Assembly (NCBI GenBank): GCA_021780315.1
Contig: JAJXYY010000018.1
Coordinates: forward strand, 1-64,000
Direction: 5' to 3'
Length of the DNA: 64,000 bases
Source: Acidobacteriota bacterium
GTDB lineage: Bacteria > Acidobacteriota > Terriglobia > Terriglobales > Acidobacteriaceae
The notes under the pieces are model-generated. The model made no database searches and was not told the origin of the DNA. It saw only the letters and a list, made by a program, of their open reading frames with translations. The position numbers and the translations under genes were made by a program. This document shows positions 54,636-64,000 of this stretch, piece after piece; position 1 is the first letter of the stretch; the number at the start of each line of letters is the position of its first letter.

Positions 54636-56719
54636 GAACGGGCGCTCCAGATCAGCACGAGGACCAGAGCGGCAAAGGCGATGCCGACCAGCCGGAGATA
54701 GCTTTGAGTGCGACCGCTTTGCAGGCGCGCCAGGAGCTTGCCGCTGGTGGTGACGGTGTTGCAACCCTCGTCGAACGAGGTGTTGACGAGGTAGGTGTCG
54801 GTGGAGCGGGCGAGCCAGGAGAGCCCAAGCACGAGGTTGGAGACGGTCATGACGACTCCGTTCCATACCCAGCGATCCAGCCAGTCGCTGAAGGTCGCGA
54901 GTGCGCTGTTCCAGCGGATGACGGTGTGCTCGTAGAGTTCGTCGACGTAGAACTTGTTTTGGAGCACGCGGAAGATGCCGGGTTGTAACTGTTCGAGTGC
55001 ATCGGGCAGATCGGCGGAGAGGATGGGTTGGCGTCCGTAGAACCACCAGCCGAGAGCCAGACCCAGGAAGACGATGAGGGTGGAGGTGAGCATCACGGGG
55101 AGTATGCCGTGTTCGAGGAATCCGGCGAAGGCGAAGATTGGCGCTTCTCCGCTGAGGAAGGAGTCGAACCAAGGCCAGGCGGGTGTACCGACAGCGCCCA
55201 GCAGGATGGCACAGCTGGCGAGCAGGACGAGCGGAAACGTCATGCTGCTGGGGCTCTCGTGTGGGGTTGGAGGAGCGGTGTGAGCGGCGGGTGTGGCCTC
55301 GTGGTGGGAGGCTAGTCTGGAGGTGCCGAAGAAGACGTAGTAGACCTGACGGGTCATGTAGAAGGCGGTGAGGAGCGCCCCGAGACTGCCGAGGTAGAAC
55401 GGTATGCGGGAGATGCTCCAGCCCATGGCTGCGTGGAGGATGGCGTCCTTGCTCCAGAAGCCGGAGAAGAACAGGGGGAAGCCGCACAATGCCAACATGC
55501 CAACAGCGTAGGTGGCGAAGGTGACGGGCATGAGTTTGGAGAGACCGCCCATACGGCGAATGTCCTGCTCCTCGTGGCAGCCGTGGATGACGGAGCCTGC
55601 GCCCATGAAGAGGAGCGATTTAAAGAAGGCGTGGGTGATGAGGTGGAACATGCCGACTGCGACTCCGCCAACGCCGAGGCCCATCATCATATAGCCGAGT
55701 TGCGATACGGTGGAGTAGGCCAGAATGCGCTTGATATCGTTTTGCGCGACGGCGATGAGGGCGGCGAAGACAGCGGTAATGGCTCCGATCCAGGTGACTA
55801 CCTGAAGAGCCGTGGTGGCGCTGAGGGCTGAGGCGGCATCGCTATGGGCTGCCATGAGCGGGTAGACACGGGCGACGAGAAAGACGCCTGCCGCGACCAT
55901 GGTTGCGGCATGAATGAGCGCGCTGACCGGGGTGGGACCTTCCATGGCATCGGGCAGCCAGACGTGCAGAGGGACCTGTCCGGATTTGCCGACTGCACCT
56001 GCGAAGATGAGCAGGGCGATGCCAGTGGAGGCGGCCATGCCGATGCCGGTGAGGTGGGCGACCATGGCGGTGAGGGCGGAGTGCTCCAGGCAGCCAGCGC
56101 CTTGGTCGTAGAAGAGCAGGGTGCCAGCCTGTGAGAACAGCCAAAGCATTCCAACGAGAAAGGCGAGGTCGCCGATGCGGGTGGTGATGAAAGCTTTTTT
56201 GGCGGCTGCTGCGGCGCTGGGCTTGTGATACCAGAAGCCGATGAGCAGATAGGAGGTGAGGCCTACGAGTTCCCAGCACATGAAGAGCAGGAGCAGACTG
56301 TTCGCGATGATCACGCCCAGCATGGCGGCGGCGAAGAGCGAGAGGAAGCAGAAGAAGCGGGTGAAGTTGTCGTCGTGGGCCATGTAGCCGGTGCTGTAGA
56401 TGAAGATCAGCAGGCCAACAAAGGTGACCATGACCAGCATGATGGCGGTGAGTGGATCGAGCATCCAGCCGAGTTTGAGCCACTGGTTGCCGAACTCGAA
56501 CCACGGGAAGTTGACGACCTGCCGTGATGGCTGCCCATGGGTGATGGCGAGCATGACTTGCGAGAAGGCGCACAGTGAGAGCAGAAACGACAACCCCATG
56601 GCGCCGATTGCAAGCGCTGCGGAGTACCTGCGCTGGTGGCGTTTTGCAAGAGCCGTGAGGCCCGCTGCAAGAGCAGGGAGAGCGGGAATCAGCCAGAGGT
56701 TGCGTACGATCCAGGTCAT
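54632..56719 (-). CDS. nuoL: NADH-quinone oxidoreductase subunit L
   Basis: 695 aa; E. coli NuoL is 613. Distal proton-pumping subunit with the long lateral C-terminal helix. LLLFMCWELVGLTSYLLIGF (conserved Glu), VPLHVWLPDAMEGPTPVSAL and YSTVSQLGYMMMGLGVG are family signatures. The C-terminal 200 residues contain PHESPSSMTFPLVLLASCA, FRVLQNKFYVDELYEH, and two late hydrophobic stretches. The extra length is in this C-terminal part, which bears on the two-NuoM arrangement. Overlaps the following nuoM by 4 bases. Confidence 0.95.
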   Translation of the reverse strand: MTWIVRNLWLIPALPALAAGLTALAKRHQRRYSAALAIGAMGLSFLLSLCAFSQVMLAITHGQPSRQVVNFPWFEFGNQWLKLGWMLDPLTAIMLVMVTFVGLLIFIYSTGYMAHDDNFTRFFCFLSLFAAAMLGVIIANSLLLLFMCWELVGLTSYLLIGFWYHKPSAAAAAKKAFITTRIGDLAFLVGMLWLFSQAGTLLFYDQGAGCLEHSALTAMVAHLTGIGMAASTGIALLIFAGAVGKSGQVPLHVWLPDAMEGPTPVSALIHAATMVAAGVFLVARVYPLMAAHSDAASALSATTALQVVTWIGAITAVFAALIAVAQNDIKRILAYSTVSQLGYMMMGLGVGGVAVGMFHLITHAFFKSLLFMGAGSVIHGCHEEQDIRRMGGLSKLMPVTFATYAVGMLALCGFPLFFSGFWSKDAILHAAMGWSISRIPFYLGSLGALLTAFYMTRQVYYVFFGTSRLASHHEATPAAHTAPPTPHESPSSMTFPLVLLASCAILLGAVGTPAWPWFDSFLSGEAPIFAFAGFLEHGILPVMLTSTLIVFLGLALGWWFYGRQPILSADLPDALEQLQPGIFRVLQNKFYVDELYEHTVIRWNSALATFSDWLDRWVWNGVVMTVSNLVLGLSWLARSTDTYLVNTSFDEGCNTVTTSGKLLARLQSGRTQSYLRLVGIAFAALVLVLIWSARS

Positions 56720-56819
56720 ATGATCTCGAAGGAGGGTTGGTGATGGGAGTCCAGTGCGCCGATTGGTCGGGGTGCTGGATTCCAGGGCCTAGTTGCGTGG
56801 TGTCGCTGCGTATGGGTTG

Positions 56820-57131
56820 TTATCCTCGCATGGAGTTAATCCTGTCGATCTGGGTCGTTTTTCTGTGCCGGTAGATGGAGATGATGAGTGCCAGCCCGAC
56901 GGCTGCTTCTGCAGCGGCCACGCCGATGGAGAAGATAACGAACATGACTCCGGTGAGAGCCTCGGGTGCGGAACCGTAGCGCCAGAAGGCAATGAAGTTA
57001 AGGTTGGCGGCGTTGAGCATCAACTCGATGCCGATGAGAATGAGGATGGCGTTGCGGCGCATGAGGACTCCGGCAAAGCCTACGGAGAACAAGAGCGCGG
57101 AGAGCATCAGGCAACTGGAGAGTGGTGTCAT
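56820..57131 (-). CDS. nuoK: NADH-quinone oxidoreductase subunit K
   Basis: 103 aa, three helices. GIELMLNAANLNFIAF carries the conserved Glu near residue 36, and AAAEAAVGLAL the second near 74, both on the proton path. Start overlaps the nuoJ stop by 4 bases. A 100-base gap leads to nuoL. Confidence 0.94.
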   Translation of the reverse strand: MTPLSSCLMLSALLFSVGFAGVLMRRNAILILIGIELMLNAANLNFIAFWRYGSAPEALTGVMFVIFSIGVAAAEAAVGLALIISIYRHRKTTQIDRINSMRG

Positions 57132-57619
57132 GGTCGCTCCTGCTTCTCGTGCAAGGCAATGGTGGCCGCACCGATGAGGGCCGCTGTGAGCAGCAGGCCG
57201 ATCACCTCCAGCGGGAGGGCAAAGCGAACCATGAGCGCGGTTCCAATCTGCTGCATGGTGGCTTCGGGCTGCGGTGGCAGAGCATGTTGCAGGGCGGCGC
57301 TGGAGTGGATGGTCCAGGCTAATGTGCCAAAGACGGCGATGACGATCAGAGCACCGAGGTTCCAGGAGGCCTGAGATGAGGTGCCGAAGGTGCCGTCGTT
57401 GCGCGTGAGCAGAATGGTGAAGACGATCAGGATCGCCACAGCGCCAACATAAACGAGGATCTGGGCGAAGCCAATGAACTGGGCGCCGAGTAGCAGGTAT
57501 ACCGCAGCCAGTCCGGCGAATGCCAGTATTAGCGACAGGACGGAGTGTACTAGGTTGCGGAGGCTGATGGCCGCCACTGCTCCTGCTATCGTGAGTGCTG
57601 CGAAGATCGTGAACAGCAA
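57128..57619 (-). CDS. nuoJ: NADH-quinone oxidoreductase subunit J
   Basis: 163 aa with five hydrophobic segments. LAGAQFIGFAQILVYVGAVA-like sequence here reads LLGAQFIGFAQILVYVGAVA (about 43-62), the family signature with a pi-bulge helix in known structures. Followed by nuoK with a 4-base overlap. A 134-base gap separates it from nuoH. Confidence 0.94.
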   Translation of the reverse strand: MLFTIFAALTIAGAVAAISLRNLVHSVLSLILAFAGLAAVYLLLGAQFIGFAQILVYVGAVAILIVFTILLTRNDGTFGTSSQASWNLGALIVIAVFGTLAWTIHSSAALQHALPPQPEATMQQIGTALMVRFALPLEVIGLLLTAALIGAATIALHEKQERP

Positions 57620-57753
57620 GATCGTCCTTCCTTGAGAGCCGTTACTGCTGTGACCAGTTCTGCGGAGTGCAGGTGTTGCAAGCGATTGGAATCAAATGCT
57701 CTATTTCATTCTCGCGATCGTGAGCTGCTCGCGATGTGATGCATGTCACAAAG

Positions 57754-58965
57754 TTATTCTGCAAAGCGATAGACGCGTTTCTCCAGGTGGCTTTTGTGCA
57801 TCTGGTTGCGACCCAGCAGGGTGTATGGGACAACGACGAGCACGATGCTGACCAGCCAGCGTACCGGGCCCGAAGGCATGAAGTGCCAGACTGCGGCGGT
57901 GATGAGATTGAGCAGCGCCATGGGCAGCATGAACTTCCAAGCGAAGTTCATCAGTTGATCCATGCGCAGGCGTGGAAGAGTTCCGCGGACCCAGATGAAG
58001 GCAACGATGAGGGTGAGTAGTTTGGCGAAGAACCAGAGGTAAGAGGGGACCCAGGTGAGGAAGGGAAGCGGTGCGTTCCAGCCGCCGAGGAAGAGGGTGA
58101 TGGCCAATCCGCTGATGGCGAACATGCCGAGGTATTCACCCAGGAAGAAGAGGGCGAACTTGAAGCCGGAGTATTCAATGTAGTAGCCGGCGATGATTTC
58201 GGATTCGCCTTCGGGCAGATCGAAGGGCGAGCGATTGGACTCCGCCGTGGCTGCGATCATGAAGAGTACGAAGCCAGCGAATCCCCAGGGGGTGAAGAGG
58301 AACCAGTGCGGGAGGATTCTGCTGAAGCCAGCCTGCTTTTCGACGATGGTTACGGTGGAGAGCGAACCGGTAGCCATGATGACGGTGAGCGACGAGAGGA
58401 TCAGAGGGACCTCGTAGCTGATCATCTGGGCGATAGCCCGCATGGCTCCGAGGAGCGAGTACTTGTTGCGGCTGGACCAGCCTGCCATGAAGACTGCGAC
58501 CTCGGTGACGGAGCCGATGGCAAAGAAGAAGAGGACACCTGCGTCGAGATTGACCAGGACCATGTTGCGGCCTACCGGCAGGACGGCGTAGACGGAGAAG
58601 GCGGCCAAGACGAGCAGGATAGGCGCGAGCAGATGCACGAGTTTGTCGGCCGTCTGGGGGACGATGTCTTCCTTGGTCAGGGATTTGATGGCGTCGGCGA
58701 TGGGTTGCAGCGAGCCGAAGAAGCCTACGCGGTTGGGGCCGTAGCGATTCTGGATGCGGCCCAGACCTTTGCGTTCGAGGATGGTGGTAATGGCAAACAG
58801 CAGGCCGAATCCGCCTACGATGGCGACTACGGAGAGCAGGATAGCCAGGAGGGATTGCAGTCCGGCTGGTGCGTGGCTGACGATCCAGTGCTGAACGATG
58901 AGGAAGATCTGGTCGGCGGCCTGGGGGCTGGCGTGATGCAGCGAGTTGTAGGCGAGGGCTGTCAT
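57754..58965 (-). CDS. nuoH: NADH-quinone oxidoreductase subunit H
   Basis: 403 aa; membrane subunit that forms the quinone entry site with NuoB and NuoD. ERKGLGRIQNRYGPNRVGFF (about 64-83) and AESNRSPFDLPEGESEIIAG (near 245-264) are diagnostic. About eight helices. The first 40 residues are longer than in E. coli. Overlaps nuoI by 4 bases. Confidence 0.95.
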   Translation of the reverse strand: MTALAYNSLHHASPQAADQIFLIVQHWIVSHAPAGLQSLLAILLSVVAIVGGFGLLFAITTILERKGLGRIQNRYGPNRVGFFGSLQPIADAIKSLTKEDIVPQTADKLVHLLAPILLVLAAFSVYAVLPVGRNMVLVNLDAGVLFFFAIGSVTEVAVFMAGWSSRNKYSLLGAMRAIAQMISYEVPLILSSLTVIMATGSLSTVTIVEKQAGFSRILPHWFLFTPWGFAGFVLFMIAATAESNRSPFDLPEGESEIIAGYYIEYSGFKFALFFLGEYLGMFAISGLAITLFLGGWNAPLPFLTWVPSYLWFFAKLLTLIVAFIWVRGTLPRLRMDQLMNFAWKFMLPMALLNLITAAVWHFMPSGPVRWLVSIVLVVVPYTLLGRNQMHKSHLEKRVYRFAE

Positions 58966-59591
58966 GATGTTGAGGAGACCCCTGAATTGGCTGGCGGGGC
59001 AGCAGGTGGTGCGGCGGGTGGTGGTGCGCTGGTCTTGGCTTCGGCGGCGGCCTTGGCTTTGGCGTCTGCTTTGGCTCTTTCTTCGGCCAGGCGTCCGTCA
59101 ACTTCTGCGGCCTCAGTGGGATGAACATGGTGATAGTGCTGGTTGGGTTTGGCGAGCCTGGCTTTATCCCAGAGTAGTCCGCCGAAGCGGTCGACGGTGC
59201 TGAGTTCGAAGGCGGTGTCCATCTTGATGGCGTCGAATGGACAGACTTCGACGCAGATCTGGCAGCTCATGCAGACGGAGATATCGATGTTGAAGACGGC
59301 AGGATAGAACTGGGGCTTGCCTACAGCGTCTGGCTTTTTGTCGGTGCTTTTTTCGATGAAGATGCACTTGGGGGGGCACTCTTTTTCGCAGATCTGGCAG
59401 CCGACGCAGCGCAGGCCTGCTTGCCAGTCCTCGCCGTCGTAGACCAGGAATGGGAAGTCGCGCGTGGCCTCGGCCTGCGGAAGGCGTTGTTCGGGGTATT
59501 GCACGGTCGTCAAACGGTCTTTGTTGACGTAGCTGCCCAGAAAGTTTCTGGCTGTCTCGATCAGACCTTTCGCGATTCCTTCACCAAGCAT
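58962..59591 (-). CDS. nuoI: NADH-quinone oxidoreductase subunit I, with Ala/Pro tail
   Basis: 209 aa. Two [4Fe-4S] motifs: CVGCQICEKECPPKC (about 62-76) and CMSCQICVEVCP (about 107-118), which pass electrons toward NuoB. The last 45 residues (AEERAKADAKAKAAAEAK, then Ala/Pro-rich) are an extension not seen in the core family and probably disordered. Start ATG 59591. A 115-base gap with no gene lies between nuoD and nuoI, the place where nuoE, F and G are often found in other genomes. Confidence 0.94.
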   Translation of the reverse strand: MLGEGIAKGLIETARNFLGSYVNKDRLTTVQYPEQRLPQAEATRDFPFLVYDGEDWQAGLRCVGCQICEKECPPKCIFIEKSTDKKPDAVGKPQFYPAVFNIDISVCMSCQICVEVCPFDAIKMDTAFELSTVDRFGGLLWDKARLAKPNQHYHHVHPTEAAEVDGRLAEERAKADAKAKAAAEAKTSAPPPAAPPAAPPANSGVSSTS

Positions 59592-59706
59592 GATTTCAGC
59601 CCTTCACGTTAGTACTGCACCAATAAAGCTTGACCAGTGTTACTGCTTGCTTGTTTGCTGCGAATGATTGATATCTTGTGACGGCATGGGAGTTAGCCCG
59701 CCCAGT

Positions 59707-60879
59707 CTACCGATCAACCTCCCCTAGAACAATATCGATGGTGCCAAAGATGACGACCGTATCCGCGAGACTGGAGCCGAGGCACATATCTTCGAGAACG
59801 GTGAGATTGATGAGGCTGGGGGGACGGACCCGGTAGCGGTAGGGGTTGGGCGTTCCGTCGCTGATCAGGTAGAAGCCGAGTTCGCCTTTGGGGGATTCGA
59901 TTCGGCCATAGGCCTCACCGGGCTTAGGGCGGAAGCCACGGATCTTGGCCTTGGGATCGATGATGGGGCCGGGGGTAATCTGGTGCAGCGCCTGGTCGAG
60001 AATCTTGAGGGATTCGCGCATTTCGAGCATGCGGATCATGTAGCGGTCGTAGACATCTCCATGTTCGCCGAGTGGAACCTTGAAGTCGAAGCGTTCGTAG
60101 ATGCCGTAGCGGTCGACTTTGCGGATATCGTAGTTGACTCCGGAGGCGCGCAGGATTGGCCCGGTGACTCCACCTTGAATGGCGAGTTTGGGGGGCAACA
60201 CGCCGACGCCCTGAGTCCGGGCGAGCAGGATCTCGTTGCTGGCAAGCAGGCTTTCGAATTCATCGAGGAAGCGGGGATACTCGTCCACGGTCTTGCGGGC
60301 CTGATCGAGCCAGCCTGCGGGGAGATCGACACGGCAGCCGCCGAAGCGCATGTAGTTACACATCATGCGGGAGCCGGTGAGGGCCTCGAAGAGATCGAGA
60401 ATCTTCTCGCGTTCGCGAAAGGCGTACATGAGCGGAGTGCCGCTGGCGCCCATCTCCTGCATGAGGAAGCCGATGGTGGAGGCGTGATTCTGGAGACGTG
60501 TCAGTTCGGCGGCGATGACGCGTATGTACTCTGCCCGCTCCGGCACCTGGAGGCCGGCGAGCTTCTCCACGGACAGGGCGTAGGCCCAGTTGTTGGAGAG
60601 CGAGCACATGTAATCGAGGCGATCGGTGTAGGGGATGGAGGCGAGGTAGGTGGTCGATTCGGCGATCTTCTCGTGGTTGCGATGCAGGTAGCCGAAGACG
60701 GGCTTGAGTTTGACGACACGTTCGCCATCGAGGACGACATCCATGCGGAAGACGCCGTGGGTGGAGGGGTGATGGGGGCCGAGGGAGATCTGCAGCAGGT
60801 CCGATTCGTGATCGATCATGGTCGCGTCGGCGAATCCCTGATGAGCGGCTGGCGTGGATGCTTCCATACTGGTGCTCAT
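59707..60879 (-). CDS. nuoD: NADH-quinone oxidoreductase subunit D
   Basis: 390 aa. Hydrogenase-large-subunit-like protein lining the quinone site. [14 protein letters not shown] (about 33-46) is the N-terminal signature with the quinone-site His; [36 protein letters not shown] and the closing region [20 protein letters not shown] are typical. Overlaps nuoC by 4 bases. The extra 25 N-terminal residues are polar. Confidence 0.95.
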   Translation of the reverse strand: MSTSMEASTPAAHQGFADATMIDHESDLLQISLGPHHPSTHGVFRMDVVLDGERVVKLKPVFGYLHRNHEKIAESTTYLASIPYTDRLDYMCSLSNNWAYALSVEKLAGLQVPERAEYIRVIAAELTRLQNHASTIGFLMQEMGASGTPLMYAFREREKILDLFEALTGSRMMCNYMRFGGCRVDLPAGWLDQARKTVDEYPRFLDEFESLLASNEILLARTQGVGVLPPKLAIQGGVTGPILRASGVNYDIRKVDRYGIYERFDFKVPLGEHGDVYDRYMIRMLEMRESLKILDQALHQITPGPIIDPKAKIRGFRPKPGEAYGRIESPKGELGFYLISDGTPNPYRYRVRPPSLINLTVLEDMCLGSSLADTVVIFGTIDIVLGEVDR

Positions 60880-61503
60880 GCTCCTTGCCCATCGGGAGTG
60901 CTGATCCGGTTACGGTGTTCGAGGGCCTTTTTCAAGACGGCATCGTGCGGTGTGGGTTCGTACTCGTAGTCGTCGGGTTCCACGTAATCCTTGCGCATGG
61001 GATGGTCTTCAAACTCATCCCACATGAGGATGCGACGTAGGTCGGGGTGGCCGTCGAAGATGATTCCGAAGAGATCGAAGACCTCACGCTCTTGAAACTC
61101 GGCGCTGCGCCAGATGGGGGTGAACGATGGCAGGTGTACGCTGTCGGTTCGATTCTCTGTCCGGAGTCGAACCACCAGCGGCCCATGCTTCTTCTGCATG
61201 GAGTAGAGGTGGTAGACGGCCTCCAGATAGCCGGGTGTGCGGGTCTTGCGAACCTCGTCGACTTCTTTTTCCACGCCATCGACCAACTGCGTGACTTTTA
61301 CTTTTTCACTGGTTTCGGTGTCGAGCCAGTCGAGTCCGGTGACGTTGGAGCAGTAGTCGAGGCAGAGGGTGGGATCGTCGCGGAGAAACATGGCGGCTAC
61401 GAATGCGTGCTCGCGATCGAGCAGGAGCGAGTGCTGGCCGGAGGGGCTGCCGTTGGTCACGATCTGTGGCGAGCAGCCGGGGATGGCAGCTTCCAGCGTC
61501 GAT

Positions 61504-61523
<20 letters not shown>
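60876..61523 (-). CDS. nuoC: NADH-quinone oxidoreductase subunit C
   Basis: 215 aa peripheral-arm subunit. The signature [18 protein letters not shown] (about 143-160), then [18 protein letters not shown], is clear. ATG 61523 ([13 protein letters not shown]) is preferred over 61559 because AGGA lies 5 bases upstream; either way it overlaps the end of nuoB. Separate C and D genes, not fused. Confidence 0.94.
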
Positions 61524-62157
<634 letters not shown>

Positions 62158-62235
62158 GCGGAAGGCCCGTTTCTGCGGAAGACACTCTCGTTCGGTTAGA
62201 AGTGAAACCAGTGGACTTGCTCTGTCACTGGCAGG

Positions 62236-62616
62236 TTATGCCCAGGTAAGTACACCTTTCTGCCATGCCCAGATGAGCCCTTCGACGAGCAGCATGAGGA
62301 AGACGAGCATGGCAAGCGATGCTCCAACGGTAAGACTTGAAAACGCAACGGCAAAGGGTAGTAAGAAGATGGCCTCTACATCGAAGACCAGAAATACGAT
62401 GGCGTAGATGTAGTACTCCGAGCGGAATTGAACCCAGGCATCGCCCTTGGACTCCAGCCCACACTCGTAGGTGGCGTTTTTGACTGCACCGGGCTTGCGA
62501 GGGGAAAACTTTTTGGACCAGAGCCACGCCAGAAGCAGTGGCGTTACGGCAAAGCCAACGGCTGCAATCATCAGGATTGCGATGGGGCGGTAGGTGTCGA
62601 TGAACAGTGAATTCAT
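62236..62616 (-). CDS. nuoA: NADH-quinone oxidoreductase subunit A
   Basis: 126 aa, three helices. KNATYECGLESKGDAWVQFR (about 46-65) is the conserved loop with the Cys, followed by FLVFDVEAIFLLPFAV. First gene of the operon on the minus strand; 226 bases separate it from the next gene upstream, and its promoter is expected there, although I see no near-consensus boxes. A 78-base gap leads to nuoB. Confidence 0.95.
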   Translation of the reverse strand: MNSLFIDTYRPIAILMIAAVGFAVTPLLLAWLWSKKFSPRKPGAVKNATYECGLESKGDAWVQFRSEYYIYAIVFLVFDVEAIFLLPFAVAFSSLTVGASLAMLVFLMLLVEGLIWAWQKGVLTWA

Positions 62617-62842
62617 AGGTGTCCGACTGTGCGGGTTAGTGTCGACTTGGAGTTGAGCCGTTGCGTTAGGTAGAGCATAGAGAGCAGGTTTTGCAGCAGA
62701 ACAACGTGCAACCCATAGTACTGCGAAACCTTAAATATGTTTAGAGCGGTTGGTTTCGAGCGGCTCGGTTGCACTGGTATGCGGTCAGCTTGTGCTGGCG
62801 AGGCATGAGCGGAGCAATGGCTTTGGATGGGTAACACTGTCG

Positions 62843-63856
62843 TCATGAATGGGGCACGCCCGGGCGGAGGGTATAGCTGCTGAGTGTTTTGATGTAGTTT
62901 CCCCGGTCGAAGGGGCTGGTATCAGGAACGGACCGGCGGCTGAGGCTGCCGCGCATCTGGCGAATGGAGCTGTATTCATGCTCTTCCATCCAGCGGATCA
63001 GATCGCTCTGAACGTCGGCAATCCACGGAATTCCCCGGAGATGCAGGGCGGAGGTCATCATGGCAACCTGTGCGCCGGCCATGATGCATTTGAGTACATC
63101 CTCGGCGGTATGGACTCCGCCGGTAATGGCAAGGTCACAACTGGTATTACCGAACAGGATGGCAACCCAATGGAGGCGCAGGAGCAACTCCTCCCTGCTG
63201 CTGAAGACGATTCTAGGGACGACCTCGAGCTTGTCGATATCAAAGTCCGGTTGGTAGAAGCGATTGAAGAGGACGAGGGCGTCGGCGCCTGCCGTTTCCA
63301 GTTGCCGGGCGAGATGCGGAATGGTGGTGAACTGCGGCGAGAGTTTGACGGCAACCGGAATGGTGACGCTGCGCTTGATCTGGGCGACGAGATCAATCAG
63401 TCCTTGCTCCACTTCGCTGCTGGGGATGGTGGGGTCGGTGGCCAGAGAGTAGGTGTTGAGCTCCAAGGCATCTGCACCCGCCGCTTGCAGTTCCTTGGCA
63501 AAGTAGGTCCAGCCGCCGGGAGAGGCTCCGTTGAGGCTGGCGATGACCGGGATGCTGACGTTGCGCTTGGCAGCCTGCAGGTGGGCAACATAGGCTGCCT
63601 GGGTGTAGTGGTAGGTATCCTGCGATGGAAGGTAGCTGAGGGATTCGGCATACGACTCCGACCCACGGGCCAGATCTTGCTCCAGTGCCGCTGCGTCCAG
63701 CGTGAGTTGCTCTTCAAAGAGGGACGGCAGGATGACGGCACCGGCTCCTGCTGCCTCCATGCGCATGAGATTGTCGACTGATTTGCTCAGGGGGGTTGAG
63801 GAGACGACAATAGGCGACTTGAGTTCCAGCCCAAGATAATCGGAGGTCAGATCCAT
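62843..63856 (-). CDS. Dihydroorotate dehydrogenase-like flavoprotein
   Basis: 337 aa TIM-barrel protein. Begins MDLTSDYLGLELKSPIVVSS; ISLNGA-type region reads VIASLNGASPGGW, then ALELNTYSLATDP, VKLSPQFTTIPHLA and TGGVHTAEDVLKCIMAGAQV for FMN phosphate binding. This branch is usually annotated as dihydroorotate dehydrogenase-like and is often found next to nifJ; it is probably not the pyrimidine enzyme. ATG 63856 shares its A with the stop of the upstream gene. The C-terminus PGVPHS is encoded by a half repeat element (62843-62857), which supplies the stop codon. Confidence 0.85.
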   Translation of the reverse strand: MDLTSDYLGLELKSPIVVSSTPLSKSVDNLMRMEAAGAGAVILPSLFEEQLTLDAAALEQDLARGSESYAESLSYLPSQDTYHYTQAAYVAHLQAAKRNVSIPVIASLNGASPGGWTYFAKELQAAGADALELNTYSLATDPTIPSSEVEQGLIDLVAQIKRSVTIPVAVKLSPQFTTIPHLARQLETAGADALVLFNRFYQPDFDIDKLEVVPRIVFSSREELLLRLHWVAILFGNTSCDLAITGGVHTAEDVLKCIMAGAQVAMMTSALHLRGIPWIADVQSDLIRWMEEHEYSSIRQMRGSLSRRSVPDTSPFDRGNYIKTLSSYTLRPGVPHS

Positions 63857-64000
63857 TAGGAATGCCCCTTTGTCAGGATGACTGGAGAAGCGGAAATAGG
63901 TGGCGTAGGCGTGTTGGCGGGCCCTGGCATATCGGCCCTTGCCGCATAGACGCGCCACTGACGGTCAACGTCGTCCTGCGCCTGATGTAGCAGTTTCTCC
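63856..64000 (-). CDS. nifJ: C-terminus of a probable pyruvate:ferredoxin (flavodoxin) oxidoreductase
   Basis: Only 47 codons and the stop are inside the window: EKLLHQAQDDVDRQWRVYAA, then a Pro/Thr-rich end. The helical pattern fits the very end of NifJ, where an amphipathic helix after domain VII closes the protein, and nifJ with a dihydroorotate-dehydrogenase-like gene is a known pairing. The tail after this helix is not conserved. With so little sequence the call rests mainly on context. TAATG overlap with the next gene implies coupling. Confidence 0.5.
   Translation of the reverse strand, partial: EKLLHQAQDDVDRQWRVYAARADMPGPANTPTPPISASPVILTKGHS

Noticed and set aside
53085..55487. 800-codon frame combining the first nuoM with upstream sequence
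   Set aside because: The first 280 codons are nuoL read out of frame; ATG 54635 with the ATGA overlap is the real start.

Overview
The window looks like a chromosome segment of an acidobacterium of the class Terriglobia (Granulicella, Edaphobacter or Terriglobus type). This is inferred from gene content: an Oar-like TonB-dependent receptor with an N-terminal carboxypeptidase-regulatory-like domain, a CRTAC1/ASPIC-UnbV protein followed by TPR secreted proteins, M13 and M14 exported peptidases, a complex I cluster with two nuoM genes, and short palindromic repeats carrying ATGGGGCACCC.

Bases 1-16050 are accessory DNA. The end of a ParB-like partition protein is followed by a type I restriction-modification operon (hsdR-hsdS-hsdM). 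Facing it is a six-gene minus-strand run (12945 to 7013): an AAA+ ATPase, a subtilisin-like protease (together resembling the IetAS defence pair), a small YjzC-like protein, a two-repeat multiubiquitin protein, a DUF6791-ThiF E1-like enzyme and a DUF6527 protein. If this run acts as one unit, it joins a ubiquitin-like tagging module to an ATPase/protease module, and it is the most interesting part of the window. Behind it lie integration scars: a frameshifted tyrosine integrase, a broken Fic-type gene, and two 42-bp direct repeats copied from the 3' end of a tRNA gene (13396 and 16011), bracketing an alpha/beta hydrolase.

Bases 16700-31630 hold a GDCCVxC mini-protein, then a secretion and carbohydrate cluster: CRTAC1 protein, three TPR proteins, a TonB receptor, and a large two-domain GH43 protein with an apparent one-base frameshift in a run of six G. 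A repeated AAACGTT(A/C)TCC motif sits in the spaces of this cluster.

Bases 31632-49860 are mainly core genes: aldo/keto reductase, a PIN/Phd-type toxin-antitoxin pair, two unknown membrane proteins, lptE-holA, ftsH, tilS, a membrane-attached MutS-like ATPase, ispD-ispF, M14 and M13 peptidases, an M24 peptidase remnant, fbp and a tRNA-Ala(CGC). A palindromic repeat lies inside holA without breaking the frame.

Bases 49983-62616 are a minus-strand NADH-quinone oxidoreductase operon read nuoA-B-C-D-I-H-J-K-L-M-M-N, with no nuoE, nuoF or nuoG. Last come a dihydroorotate-dehydrogenase-like gene and the tail of what is probably a pyruvate:ferredoxin oxidoreductase (nifJ) gene. Starts were moved downstream of the longest open frame where a ribosome binding site, signal peptide or family N-terminus argued for it; function calls rest on motif and family recognition by eye.
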